25,397 nt of DNA from JBIOUF01 sp044866695 (GCA_044866695.1 JBIOUF010000286.1:1-25397), one strand, 5' to 3'; positions 7,158 to 16,587 are shown, counted from the first letter of the stretch. The notes: generated from the sequence alone by a model not told the origin. Program-made: numbers and translations.

Positions 7158-8186
7158 TCACTCAGAGCGCTTGCCAGTGGATCCCTCGACGCGCTTGTGC
7201 TTGTTGCGCTGGTACTCGGCCACCCAGTTCTTTGAGCTGAGCCAGGTTCCGTTGTCGGCCTTCTGGGCGCGAAGGCGACCGCGTTCCGCGGCTGCTCGAA
7301 GTGCGGTGGCTGTGATGCCCTTCTTGGGATCGACCAGGCTTGCGAGGGGAACGAGCCGTGCCGGCCCAGCGACCGCGGGTACGACGAACCTGTAGAGGTT
7401 GTTAGTGACGGCGCGAGCGATCAGCTCGCCCAAGGGCCCGTACTCGCCCTTGTCGGCCTTGCGCATCGCCTTCAGATACTTCGTGCGTTCGTTCTTGAAG
7501 ACGATGGCCGGTGGGTAGCCCAGACGAACCAGCAGGAGGTTGAGCAGCAGCCGTCCCGCGCGGCCGTTGCCGTCGAGGTAGGGGTGGATCCTCTCGAACT
7601 CGTTGTGCACCTGGGCCAGTCGCTCCGGGAAGGGGATTTCATCGGGCTCGCGGAGCCGGTTCACCTGCGCCACCCAGTCGCTCATGCGGTGGTCCACCTC
7701 GGGAAACGGTGGCGGCGTCATGCCCTCGGGGAACGGCTGGATGTCGTGCTGGCGCCAGTTGCCGGGCGTCTCTGCGGGAGTCCCGTGGGGATGCGGAGCG
7801 ACGTTCCACACGGGCGTCATCGCCTCGTAGTGAACCGTGCGTACCTCCTGGATGCTCAGGAGGTCACCCGTCGTCCAGTCACCCGGCTCCATCGCCTGGC
7901 CGTATACCCACTTGGCCGCAGCGCCGTAGCCGATGACCTCCATGTACTCCTTGAGCTCCTTGGAGCCGACCGCCCTGCCCTCCTCGAGCAGCTTGCGAAC
8001 CTCGTTGAGGATGAGGGTGTTTCCTTCGAGGGCGGTGGAGTGGTGCGCCTCCTGGTGCCACAGTTCGGCCCAGATCTGCTCGGCTTCCGCCGGGCTGGGT
8101 AGGCCGCCCAGGCGGGTTCGCAGGTCGTCGATCGCCTCGTCGAGTTGGTTGTAGACGGTCTGGCGTGAGGGGCGTCCGCGGGCCAT
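7158..8186 (-). CDS. Fic-family protein (second, class II type)
   Basis: A 342-residue Fic protein unlike Fic1 outside the motifs. The inhibitory helix is 'HHSTALEGNT' (S50, E54, G55: SxxxEG). The catalytic motif is HPYLDGNGRAGR at residues 201-212, preceded by 'LAQVHNEFERI', so the active site looks intact. An N-terminal 'ARGRPSRQTVYNQLDEAIDDLRTRLGGLPSPAEAEQIWAELWHQEAHHS' helical region and a C-terminal 'DPKKGITATALRAAAERGRLRAQKADNGTWLSSKNWVAEYQRNKHKR' segment resemble a DNA-binding tail. I use the ATG at 8186, since AAGGA lies about 11 bases upstream; an in-frame start at 8234 would overlap the repeat-bearing promoter region. It lies between the TOTE and integrase relics, and unlike them it is undamaged, suggesting it is still selected. 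Confidence 0.88.
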   Translation of the reverse strand: MARGRPSRQTVYNQLDEAIDDLRTRLGGLPSPAEAEQIWAELWHQEAHHSTALEGNTLILNEVRKLLEEGRAVGSKELKEYMEVIGYGAAAKWVYGQAMEPGDWTTGDLLSIQEVRTVHYEAMTPVWNVAPHPHGTPAETPGNWRQHDIQPFPEGMTPPPFPEVDHRMSDWVAQVNRLREPDEIPFPERLAQVHNEFERIHPYLDGNGRAGRLLLNLLLVRLGYPPAIVFKNERTKYLKAMRKADKGEYGPLGELIARAVTNNLYRFVVPAVAGPARLVPLASLVDPKKGITATALRAAAERGRLRAQKADNGTWLSSKNWVAEYQRNKHKRVEGSTGKRSE

Positions 8187-8242
8187 GTCGCTGTGATCCT
8201 TCCGGGGGCGGCGAAGTCGTCGCGTTGTGGCCAAACTAATAG

Positions 8243-8319
8243 GAACACGACAACTTGATAGCTAGCCTACGTGAAGTTGTTGAGGTTTGGTGCCAAGAAA
8301 TAGAACACAACAACTTGGT
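8243..8319. repeat. imperfect direct and inverted repeats upstream of fic2
   Basis: GAACACGACAACTTGAT (8243-8259) and GAACACAACAACTTGGT (8303-8319) are direct repeats 60 bp apart with two differences. A third ACAACTT element in opposite orientation at 8274-8280 makes a 7-bp dyad with 8250-8256. They sit in the AT-richer promoter zone of fic2, next to where integrase homology breaks off. They may be operator sites or the scar of the rearrangement. Confidence 0.55.
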
Positions 8320-8324
8320 GTCGG

Positions 8325-9082
8325 CGCCGGCGACGCGGATCTTGGTGCCGAACAACGGGAGGCGGGTCATCAGCGGATCGGTGCCCTCGGGGCCGCACAG
8401 CTTGTCGGCCGCGGCGGCCATCGCCTTGACCTGACGCGTCTCTGGTCGCAGGCGCGGGTCGACGTACTGCGCTGTTGCCCCGTGATGCATGGTCGCTCGC
8501 CCGATCTTCAACCCGTCGAGTGGGTCGATGCTGCGGTCGAGCCAGCCGAGGCGCCAGGCGAGCTTTGCGCATCGCCGCGAGCGGGCCGCGCAGATCCTCG
8601 CGGCCGCGCTGAGAGAACAGGCTCTTGGAGCCCTTCTCCATGACGAGGCGGCTGTGCTCGACGCGCCACTTCGTCACGGGCACGTCGCCGATCGTCGGCA
8701 GGATGTGGGCGTTGAGCCGCCACACGCGCTGCTCCATCGTCCGCGGCTGCTTGCCGCGCTCGATGCTGTCCCTGAGATACTCCTCGCCAAGCATGCGGAT
8801 CATGCGAGCGGCGCGGACATCGGCACCGGCGGCGCCTCCCTCTCGGTGTGTCTAGCGCCGCCTCGGCCTGGTCGAAGATCCTGCGGGGCCTCGGCCTGGG
8901 AATTGGCCCGGCCCAGCCCCCGCTTCCACGGCTCGCCCTCGCCGGAGGGCGCGGAACATGACCTGGTACTTCGTGCCGCCATCGTCCGGGGCGTACAGCC
9001 GCACTCGCCACGGTCGCGTGCTCCCGCCGAGCGTGCGCGCCTTGCCCTGTGCGAGCAGCGTCGGCTTCTTCCGAGTGGCCAC
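8325..9082 (-). pseudogene. decayed tyrosine recombinase (integrase), N-terminal part
   Basis: From a GTG at 9082 with a strong AGGAGGGAGG site upstream, the frame reads 'ATRKKPTLLAQGKARTLGG...YQVMFRA'. Integrase-like sequence then continues in other frames: 'GEGEPWKRGLGRANSQAEA' (about 8890-8950), 'IFDQAEAALDTP' (about 8850-8880), 'MIRMLGEEYLRDSIERGKQPRTMEQRVWRLNAHILPTIGDVPVTKW...LFSQRGREDLRGPLAAMRK' (about 8570-8805) and 'LAWRLGWLDRSIDPLDGLKIG' to 'TRLPLFGTKIRVAGA' (about 8328-8565). That is at least four frame changes. The SAM-like core-binding domain is recognisable, but the catalytic domain with its R-H-R-Y residues is missing, cut near 8325 beside the fic2 promoter. It cannot be active. 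Confidence 0.75.
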
Positions 9083-9099
9083 CGGCCTCCCTCCTAGGC

Positions 9100-9182
9100 T
9101 GGACGGGTGGGCCCTTCGAGGCTCGTCGCTGCGCTCCTTGCACCTCAGGAACCAGCGGGGCCCCGAGAACCCGCTTCGTGTA
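9100..9182. repeat. 83-bp direct repeat, right copy
   Basis: Identical to 5987-6069. It lies between the integrase start (9082) and yyaL (9231). As an attachment-site or recombination arm it would define a 3.1-kb unit containing the TOTE relic, fic2 and the integrase relic. Perfect identity beside heavily decayed genes suggests either gene conversion between copies or recent spread of the repeat. Confidence 0.9.
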
Positions 9183-9230
9183 TCACTGGCGAAGAAGAGA
9201 TGCACGTGCCGGTCGTCAGGAGTCCGAGGA

Positions 9231-11297
<2,067 letters not shown>

Positions 11298-11987
11298 TGG
11301 GAGACGAAGGCCGCGATCGTGAACGTGTGGAAGACCTCGTGGAACCCGAACCACCGCGGGAACGGGTCGGGCCGGCGCAGGCCGTACACCAGGCCGCCCA
11401 GCGTGTAGAGCACCCCGCCCGCCACCACCAGCGTGAGCACGGCGCCGGTGGTCGCCGCGGCCAGGTCACCGAGGAAGAAGACCGCTGCCCAGCCCAGCGC
11501 GACGTAGATCGGCACGTACAGCCAGCGTGGCGCCCGCGGCCACAGCACCCGGAACGCGACGCCGAGCAGCGCCCCACCCCACACGATGGAGAGCAGCATC
11601 GTCTGCTGGCGGCCCTCCAGCAGCAGCAGCGTGAACGGCGTGTAGCTGCCCGCGATCAGCAAGAAGATGTTGGCGTGGTCGAACCGGCGCAGGAACGCCC
11701 ACGCCCGCGGACCCCAGCTGCCCCGGTGGTAGATCCCCGAGACGGTGAAGAGCAGCAGCGCGGTGAGGGTGAAGACCGTCGACCCCACCCGGGTCGCGGC
11801 GGTGGGGGACAAGGCGACGAGCACTATGCCGGCCACCAGCGTGAGCGGCGCGGTCACGGCGTGCAGCCAGCCGCGGAGCCGGGGCTTGACCTCCTCGACG
11901 GCGGCGCGCACCTGGTCGCCGATCCGCTCTCCCGCGGTGACGGCGGCATGCACGACCTCGGAGGGGTGTCCCTTCATGCCTCCACGG

Positions 11988-12007
11988 TACCTACGCAGGC
12001 GTAGGTA
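11988..12007. promoter_or_regulatory. 20-bp perfect palindrome at the hemolysin III promoter
   Basis: TACCTACGCAGGCGTAGGTA has perfect 9-bp arms and a 2-base centre, 10 bases upstream of the hemolysin III start and overlapping its probable -10 box. It is shaped like a TetR-family operator. It lies 108 bases from the divergent isoprenyl transferase start, so it may affect only hemolysin III. Confidence 0.65.
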
Positions 12008-12103
12008 TGTCGCCCCGGCAGCGGTCCGGTGGGTGCAGCGTCACACACCGGGCGGCCCCAGGGCGGCGGGCCCGAGCCGGGGCCTGACCGGCGCGGGCCT
12101 GGG

Positions 12104-12109
12104 TACGCT
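12104..12109 (+). promoter_or_regulatory. TACGCT -10 box of the isoprenyl transferase gene
   Basis: TACGCT fits TANNNT and ends 6 bases before the GTG at 12116, with no ribosome binding site between. It supports both the start choice and a leaderless transcript. Confidence 0.5.
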
Positions 12110-12115
12110 GAGGCC

Positions 12116-12892
12116 GTGGCGAGCCTGCGGGACGCGGTCAAGCGAGTGGTCTACCCGGCCTACGAGGCGCGCCTGGTCAGGCGGCTGCCCGCGGACCGGC
12201 TCCCCAAGCACGTGGGGGTGATGCTGGACGGGAACCGCCGCTGGGCGAGGGCGGTCGGCGCCGACACCGCCACCGGTCACCGGGCCGGGGCGGAGAACAT
12301 CTCTCCGCTTCTGCAGTGGTGTGACGAGATCGGCATCGAGGTGGTCACGCTCTGGCTGCTGTCCACCGACAACCTGAACCGCCCGCCGGCCGAGCTCGCC
12401 GCGCTGCTCACCATCATCGAGGAGGTCGTCGACGACCTCGCCGACCAGGGCCGGTGGCGGGTCAACCCGGTCGGCGCCCTCGACCTGCTCCCGGACGCGA
12501 CCGCCACCTCGCTGAAGGAGGCCGCGGACCGCACCCGGGAGATCGACGGCATGGTGGTCAACGTCGCGGTCGGGTACGGCGGCCGGCGCGAGATCGCCGA
12601 CGCCGTGCGCTCCCTGCTGCACCACCATGCCTCCCAGGGGACCTCGATCGAGGAGCTGGCCGAGTTCCTCGACGTCGAGCACATCGCCGAGCACCTGTAC
12701 ACCAAGGGCCAGCCCGACCCGGACCTGGTCATCCGCACGTCGGGCGAGCAGCGGCTGGGCGGGTTCCTGCTCTGGCAGAGCGCGCACAGCGAGTTCTACT
12801 TCTGCGAGGCGTACTGGCCCGACTTCCGCCGCGTCGACTTCCTGCGGGCGCTCCGCGCCTACACCGAGCGGTCCCGGCGGTTCGGCGCCTGA
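12116..12892 (+). CDS. uppS: cis (Z)-isoprenyl diphosphate synthase
   Basis: A 258-residue cis-prenyltransferase, which condenses isopentenyl diphosphate onto an allylic diphosphate to build polyprenyl carriers for the cell envelope. The diphosphate-binding 'HVGVMLDGNRRWAR' places the catalytic Asp at residue 38. 'VVTLWLLSTDNLNRPPAEL' is the substrate-helix region, and 'PDPDLVIRTSGEQRLGGFLLWQSAHSEFYF' with 'YWPDFRRVDFLRALRAYTERSRRFG' is the conserved C-terminal half. Length and neighbourhood match M. tuberculosis Rv1086, which makes (2Z,6E)-farnesyl diphosphate, so a short product is as likely as undecaprenyl diphosphate; sequence alone does not decide. The GTG start is chosen from the TACGCT box 6 bases upstream; longer in-frame starts have no family likeness. 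Confidence 0.92.
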   Translation: MASLRDAVKRVVYPAYEARLVRRLPADRLPKHVGVMLDGNRRWARAVGADTATGHRAGAENISPLLQWCDEIGIEVVTLWLLSTDNLNRPPAELAALLTIIEEVVDDLADQGRWRVNPVGALDLLPDATATSLKEAADRTREIDGMVVNVAVGYGGRREIADAVRSLLHHHASQGTSIEELAEFLDVEHIAEHLYTKGQPDPDLVIRTSGEQRLGGFLLWQSAHSEFYFCEAYWPDFRRVDFLRALRAYTERSRRFGA

Positions 12893-12964
12893 CCCGGAGA
12901 GCCGCTGCAGCGCAGGTTTTCCACCGGTGGGCGTGTCCCGCCACGGGCCGGGCGAACCGCGCCG

Positions 12965-13100
12965 TACCGTCGAAGTGACGGCGGGTGGGGAAGCCCGCCG
13001 TACGGGAGGCCCGTCCGTGACCGACGACCAGCAGCACCCACCGGACCAGCACTCCGGTCCCCGGTCCCCGTCCGTGCGCACGTTCGAACGAGGACCGGGG
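12965..13100 (+). promoter_or_regulatory. phoH promoter and structured leader
   Basis: A TACCGT hexamer (12965-12970) is followed by two perfect inverted repeats: ACGGCGGG/CCCGCCGT (12978-12985, 12994-13001; 8-base loop) and CCCCGGTCC/GGACCGGGG (13059-13067, 13092-13100; 24-base loop containing the palindromes GTGCGCAC and CGTTCGAACG). The second stem ends 26 bases before the AGGAG site of phoH, so it could affect translation. Alternatively translation starts at GTG 12975 or 13017 and this is a disordered N-terminal extension. Confidence 0.4.
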
Positions 13101-13136
13101 CGCCCGAGTGCACGCGTCGGTCCGCGAGGAGCAGAA

Positions 13137-14495
13137 GTGGCCGACCAGCCGCCCCGGACCGACGACGCGCGCCGCACCCCGGCCGGTGCAGGTCCCGACA
13201 GGTCCGCGATCCGGACCTACGTCCTGGACACCAGCGTGCTGCTGGCCGACCCGGCCGCACTGCGGCGGTTCGAGGAGCACGAGGTGGTCCTGCCGGTGGT
13301 GGTGATCACCGAGCTGGAGGCCAAGCGCCACCACCCCGAGCTCGGCTACTTCGCCCGGTCGGCCCTGCGGATGCTGGACGACCTGCGCGTGCAGCACGGC
13401 AGGCTGGACCGGCCGGTGCCGGTCGGGGAGGCCGGCGGCACGCTGCGCGTCGAGCTCAACCACACCGACCCGGGCGCGCTGCCGTCCGGGTTCCGGCTGG
13501 CCGACAACGACTCGCGGATCCTGGCCGTGGCCGGCAACCTCGCCGCCGACGGCGCCCGGGTCACGCTGGTGTCCAAGGACCTGCCGATGCGGATCAAGGC
13601 CTCGTCGGTGGGGCTGGACGCGGCGGAGTACCGCGCCGAGCTCGCCGTCGAGTCCGGATGGACCGGGATGGTCGAGCTGGACCTCACCGCGGCCGACCTC
13701 GACGCGCTGTACCACTCCGGCACGCTGGACCTCCCGGACGCCCGGGAGCTGCCCTGCCACACCGGGCTGGTGCTGCTGTCCGAGCGGGGCAGCGCCCTGG
13801 GCCGGGTCCGGCCGGACAAGGCGGTGCAGCTGGTCCGCGGCGACCGGGACGCGTTCGGCATCCACGGCCGGTCCGCCGAGCAGCGGGTGGCGCTGGAGCT
13901 GCTGCTCGACCCTGACATCGGGATCGTGTCGCTCGGTGGCCGGGCCGGCACGGGCAAGTCCGCGCTGGCCCTGTGCGCGGGGCTCGAGGCCGTCCTGGAG
14001 CGGCGCCAGCACAAGAAGGTCGTCGTGTTCCGTCCGCTCTACGCGGTCGGCGGTCAGGAGCTGGGGTACCTGCCCGGCAACGAGGCCGAGAAGATGTCGC
14101 CCTGGGCGCAGGCGGTGTTCGACACCCTGGGCGCGGTCACCTCCGGGGAGGTGATCGAGGAGGTGCTCCACCGCGGGATGCTCGAGGTCCTTCCGCTCAC
14201 CCACATCCGCGGCCGGTCCCTCCACGACGCGTTCGTGGTCGTCGACGAGGCCCAGTCGCTGGAGCGCAACGTACTGCTCACCGTCCTGTCCCGGATCGGC
14301 GCCAGCTCCAAGGTCGTGCTCACCCACGACATCGCCCAGCGGGACAACCTGCGCGTTGGCCGCCACGACGGCGTGGTCGCCGTCGTCGAACGGCTCAAGG
14401 GCCACCCACTGTTCGCCCATGTCACGCTCACCCGCTCCGAACGGTCGCCGATCGCGGCGCTGGTCACCGAGATGCTCGAGGACGTCACCCTCTGA
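13137..14495 (+). CDS. phoH2: PIN domain-PhoH ATPase (PhoH2 type)
   Basis: A 452-residue fusion. The N-terminal PIN ribonuclease domain begins 'IRTYVLDTSVLLADPAALRRFEEHEVVLPVVVITELEAKR' (first acidic residue Asp31) and continues with 'LADNDSRILAVAGNLAADGARVTLVSKDLPMRIKASSVGL'. The C-terminal PhoH ATPase/helicase domain has Walker A 'GGRAGTGKSALAL' (near residue 270), 'VFRPLYAVGGQELGYLPGNEAEKMSPWAQAVFDTL', Walker B 'AFVVVDEAQS' and 'GASSKVVLTHDIAQRDNLRVGRHDGV'. PhoH2 proteins are ATP-dependent RNA helicase/ribonucleases, and in mycobacteria they are linked to toxin-antitoxin-like control. I choose GTG 13137, with AGGAG at 13127-13131 and a 5-base gap; GTG 13017 and 12975 in the same frame are alternatives. 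Confidence 0.93.
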   Translation: MADQPPRTDDARRTPAGAGPDRSAIRTYVLDTSVLLADPAALRRFEEHEVVLPVVVITELEAKRHHPELGYFARSALRMLDDLRVQHGRLDRPVPVGEAGGTLRVELNHTDPGALPSGFRLADNDSRILAVAGNLAADGARVTLVSKDLPMRIKASSVGLDAAEYRAELAVESGWTGMVELDLTAADLDALYHSGTLDLPDARELPCHTGLVLLSERGSALGRVRPDKAVQLVRGDRDAFGIHGRSAEQRVALELLLDPDIGIVSLGGRAGTGKSALALCAGLEAVLERRQHKKVVVFRPLYAVGGQELGYLPGNEAEKMSPWAQAVFDTLGAVTSGEVIEEVLHRGMLEVLPLTHIRGRSLHDAFVVVDEAQSLERNVLLTVLSRIGASSKVVLTHDIAQRDNLRVGRHDGVVAVVERLKGHPLFAHVTLTRSERSPIAALVTEMLEDVTL

Positions 14496-14510
14496 CCGCT
14501 CTCCCGCGGA

Positions 14511-14532
14511 GGTCGTTCGTGTGAGAACGACC
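14511..14532 (+). terminator. hairpin terminator after phoH
   Basis: Perfect 8-bp arms GGTCGTTC and GAACGACC around a 6-base loop, starting 16 bases after the phoH stop. No T-run follows. Confidence 0.6.
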
Positions 14533-14694
14533 ACGCTGGTCCAGTCCCGGGCGGCCGCGCGCCCCGACCGCCCGGCCGGCGACACGCCGTCCTGACCAGC
14601 GACTTCGCCCCGCGAGCAGAACGGCGGGACGCAACGGCGGGGCCCTGGACCGGCCGGGCTCCCGATTTGCCTCGGCGCCCCCGCGGCCCGCACG

Positions 14695-15468
14695 GTGGAG
14701 GCTCGGGACGCGCCCAGCGACGTCTCGGACCCCCCGCCCCCCGACGAGAGCATCCCCGTGCCCCGACGACAGTCCCCTTCGCCGCCGCACCAGCCCAGCC
14801 CGGAAGCACCCGCACACCGCGCCAGCCGAGGTCCGCGGTCGTTCGCCCGCGTCGTGCGGCTGACGGCGTTCGCCGCCGCCGCCGCCCTGGTCGCGACGGT
14901 CGCGCTGCTCGGGCTGCGAGGAGCCTGGCGGGGAGCCTCGCAGGGAGTCCCGCAGGCAGCGGGCGGGTCGAGCCCGGTGACGGCCAGTCTGGCCGGGGCC
15001 ACCGCGGAGAGCGACGAGCCCCCCGACGTCGACGCGCTGATCGCGCAGCGGACGGCGGAGGCGAAGGAGGTCTCCCGCTCGACCTCACGCACCGCCCGCG
15101 TGACCACGCTGCGTGCTCTGGACCAGCCCTCCGGCCGCCAGGTCACCCGTGCCCAGCGGCTCGCGTCCGGCGACCCGCGCGACGTCGCTCGCGCGCTGCT
15201 GCCGGAGTTCGGCTTCGGCGCCGACCAGTTCGACTGCCTGGACGCGCTGTGGACCCGGGAGAGCGGCTGGAGCCACACGGCCGCCAACCCCTCCTCGGGT
15301 GCGTATGGCATCCCGCAGGCGCTGCCCGGCTCCAAGATGGCCTCGGCGGGAGCGGACTGGGAGACCAACCCGGCCACCCAGATCCGTTGGGGCCTCGGCT
15401 ACATCCAGGCCCGCTACGGCACCCCCTGCGGCGCCTGGGACCACTCCGAGTCCTCCGGCTGGTACTGA
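14695..15468 (+). CDS. membrane-anchored lytic transglycosylase-like protein
   Basis: A 257-residue protein. A proline-rich cytosolic start is followed by one membrane helix ('VVRLTAFAAAAALVATVALLGL', about residues 52-74), then a flexible external stretch. A lysozyme-like SLT domain occupies about residues 168-257: 'FDCLDALWTRESGWSHTAANPSSGAYGIPQALPGSKMASAGADWETNPATQIRWGLGYIQARYGTPCGAWDHSESSGWY'. The glutamate of 'TRESGW' is the expected catalytic acid, and 'SSGAYGIPQA' is the conserved fold motif. It should cleave peptidoglycan glycan strands outside the membrane. The GTG at 14695 has no good ribosome binding site; GTG 14758 in the same frame would remove 21 residues and keep all domains. 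The 3' end faces the tandem-repeat array. Confidence 0.82.
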   Translation: MEARDAPSDVSDPPPPDESIPVPRRQSPSPPHQPSPEAPAHRASRGPRSFARVVRLTAFAAAAALVATVALLGLRGAWRGASQGVPQAAGGSSPVTASLAGATAESDEPPDVDALIAQRTAEAKEVSRSTSRTARVTTLRALDQPSGRQVTRAQRLASGDPRDVARALLPEFGFGADQFDCLDALWTRESGWSHTAANPSSGAYGIPQALPGSKMASAGADWETNPATQIRWGLGYIQARYGTPCGAWDHSESSGWY

Positions 15469-15486
15469 CCCCACCCACCTCTCGCC

Positions 15487-15742
15487 GAGCCGGCGCATCC
15501 TCCTCCGGGTAGCTGGTCGAGCCGGCGCATCCTCCTCCAGGTGGCTGGTCGAGCCGGCGCATCCTCCTCCGGGTGGCTGGTCGAGCCGGCGCATCTTGGG
15601 CCGGGTGGGCGGTCGAGCCGGCGGGTCTTGGGTCGGGTGGGCGGTCGAGCCGGCGGGTCTTGGGCCGGGTGGGCGGTCGAGCCGGCGCATCTTGGGCCGG
15701 GTGGGCGGTCGAGCCGGCGCATCTTGGGCCGGGTGGGCCGTC
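15487..15742. repeat. eight contiguous 32-bp tandem repeats between convergent genes
   Basis: Each unit begins GAGCCGGCG and ends in GGTC or CGTC, exactly 32 bases long. Units 1-3 (type A) share the middle CATCCTCCTCC; units 4-8 (type B) share CTTGGGYCGGGTGGGC, with CATC or GGTC variants before it. A partial ninth unit (15743-15751) runs into GAAGATGCGCCGAC, which partly mirrors the unit. The unit length is not a multiple of three and the array lies between two gene 3' ends, so it is noncoding. It may act as a bidirectional terminator, a protein-binding array or a length-variable minisatellite. It occupies almost all of the 309-bp gap. Confidence 0.92.
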
Positions 15743-15777
15743 GAGCCGGCGGAAGATGCGCCGACTCGGCGTCGGGG

Positions 15778-16587
15778 TCAGGCAGGGGGCGGGAGGGGGA
15801 GCCGGTACCGGCGGGACGAGCCGTACGACGTGAAGCCGACCGAGCGCAGGATCGGCCCCGAGGTGTCCGCGACGCCCTTCACCATCGCCAGGTCCGCGCC
15901 GAGCGAGCGCGCCAGGCGCAGCCGCTCGAGCAACGTGGCCCGGTAGCCGCCCAGACCCCTCAGCGCGGGGCGGGTCGCTCCTCCCCACAGCCGCGCCACG
16001 CCGGCGTCGGCGTCGTACCGCAGGCCCGCGACCGTCGAGGGCTGGTCGCCGACGAACGCCAGGACCCGCCACTCAGCGCCGGCGCCAGGGCCCGAGGCCA
16101 GGGCGTCGACCTGTCGCCGGACCTCCCGCTCGGGCGTCGTGGCCCCCCACACCTCGTCGGAGACCCGGACCGCGAGGCGGACCAGCCGCTCGTCGTCGAC
16201 CACCCGCACGCTCACCCGGTCGCCGATCGCTCCGACGTCCACCTGCTGGGCCGCCAGCGGCAGCGCGAGGACGTCGACGGTCTCGACGTGCTCCGCGTCG
16301 AGGGAGCGGAGGTGGTCCTCCAGGTCGGCGGGCGAGGTCCGCTCCGACACCCAGAAGCTGACCTCCCCGCGACCCCACCGGCGCACCTGGTCGGCCACGT
16401 CGGCGACCAGGTCCCGCGGCGGGCGAGCCGACCGGCACCACGCCACCTGGGTGGGGATGGACATGCTCTCCGGATACGCCACCAGGTGGTACTCGTCCGT
16501 GCGGACCTCGTCGGCCCCCTCGGGCACCCAGACCCACTCGTCGGCGTACCGGAGCACGCGGTCGGGGGTCCAGGCGCGGTCGGTCAC
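15778..16587 (-). CDS. GNAT-family N-acetyltransferase
   Basis: A 269-residue protein whose C-terminal half has GNAT character: 'WRVLAFVGDQPSTVAGLRYDADAGVARLWGGATRPALRGLGGYRATLLERLRLARSLGADLAMVKGVADTSGPILRSVGFTSYGSSRRYRLPL'. The acetyl-CoA loop is 'RPALRGLGGYRATLL' (R/Q-x-x-G-x-G/A). The N-terminal half is diverged and may be a second GNAT-like fold or substrate domain. The GTG start at 16587 overlaps the fumC stop (GTGA), so it is translationally coupled to fumC. The acceptor is unknown. It is the last gene of a three-gene minus-strand unit, and its stop lies 36 bases from the tandem-repeat array. Confidence 0.82.
   Translation of the reverse strand: MTDRAWTPDRVLRYADEWVWVPEGADEVRTDEYHLVAYPESMSIPTQVAWCRSARPPRDLVADVADQVRRWGRGEVSFWVSERTSPADLEDHLRSLDAEHVETVDVLALPLAAQQVDVGAIGDRVSVRVVDDERLVRLAVRVSDEVWGATTPEREVRRQVDALASGPGAGAEWRVLAFVGDQPSTVAGLRYDADAGVARLWGGATRPALRGLGGYRATLLERLRLARSLGADLAMVKGVADTSGPILRSVGFTSYGSSRRYRLPLPPPA

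Larger units (their letters stand above)
4728..9182. mobile_element. decayed integrative island carrying two fic genes
   Basis: The region between the truncated yyaL 5' fragment and the second 83-bp repeat contains only accessory material: fic1, a wrecked TOTE-type primase/helicase, fic2 and a multiply frameshifted tyrosine recombinase. The recombinase start lies 17 bases from the right-hand 83-bp repeat, the usual position of an integrase next to an attachment site. Codon choice in the fic genes (for example ATT, TAT, TTG) is visibly less GC-biased than in the flanks. Exact ends are uncertain: the left end could be 4728 (loss of yyaL homology) or 5987 (first 83-bp repeat), and fic1 may be a separate acquisition. 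Confidence 0.55.

Noticed and set aside
8187..8234. Earlier start for fic2 adding 16 residues
   Set aside because: The added residues are basic and unlike the family, and the start would have no ribosome site; ATG 8186 has AAGGA upstream.
8489..9097. 202-codon plus-strand gene
   Set aside because: It is antisense to the integrase relic and shows no family likeness.
12729..15377. Very long minus-strand open frame (882 codons) opposite phoH and the transglycosylase gene
   Set aside because: It has low-complexity composition typical of a high-GC shadow frame, and the opposite strand encodes recognisable PIN-PhoH and SLT domains.
15487..15742. CRISPR array
   Set aside because: The 32-bp units are directly contiguous with no unique spacers, and no cas-like gene is nearby.
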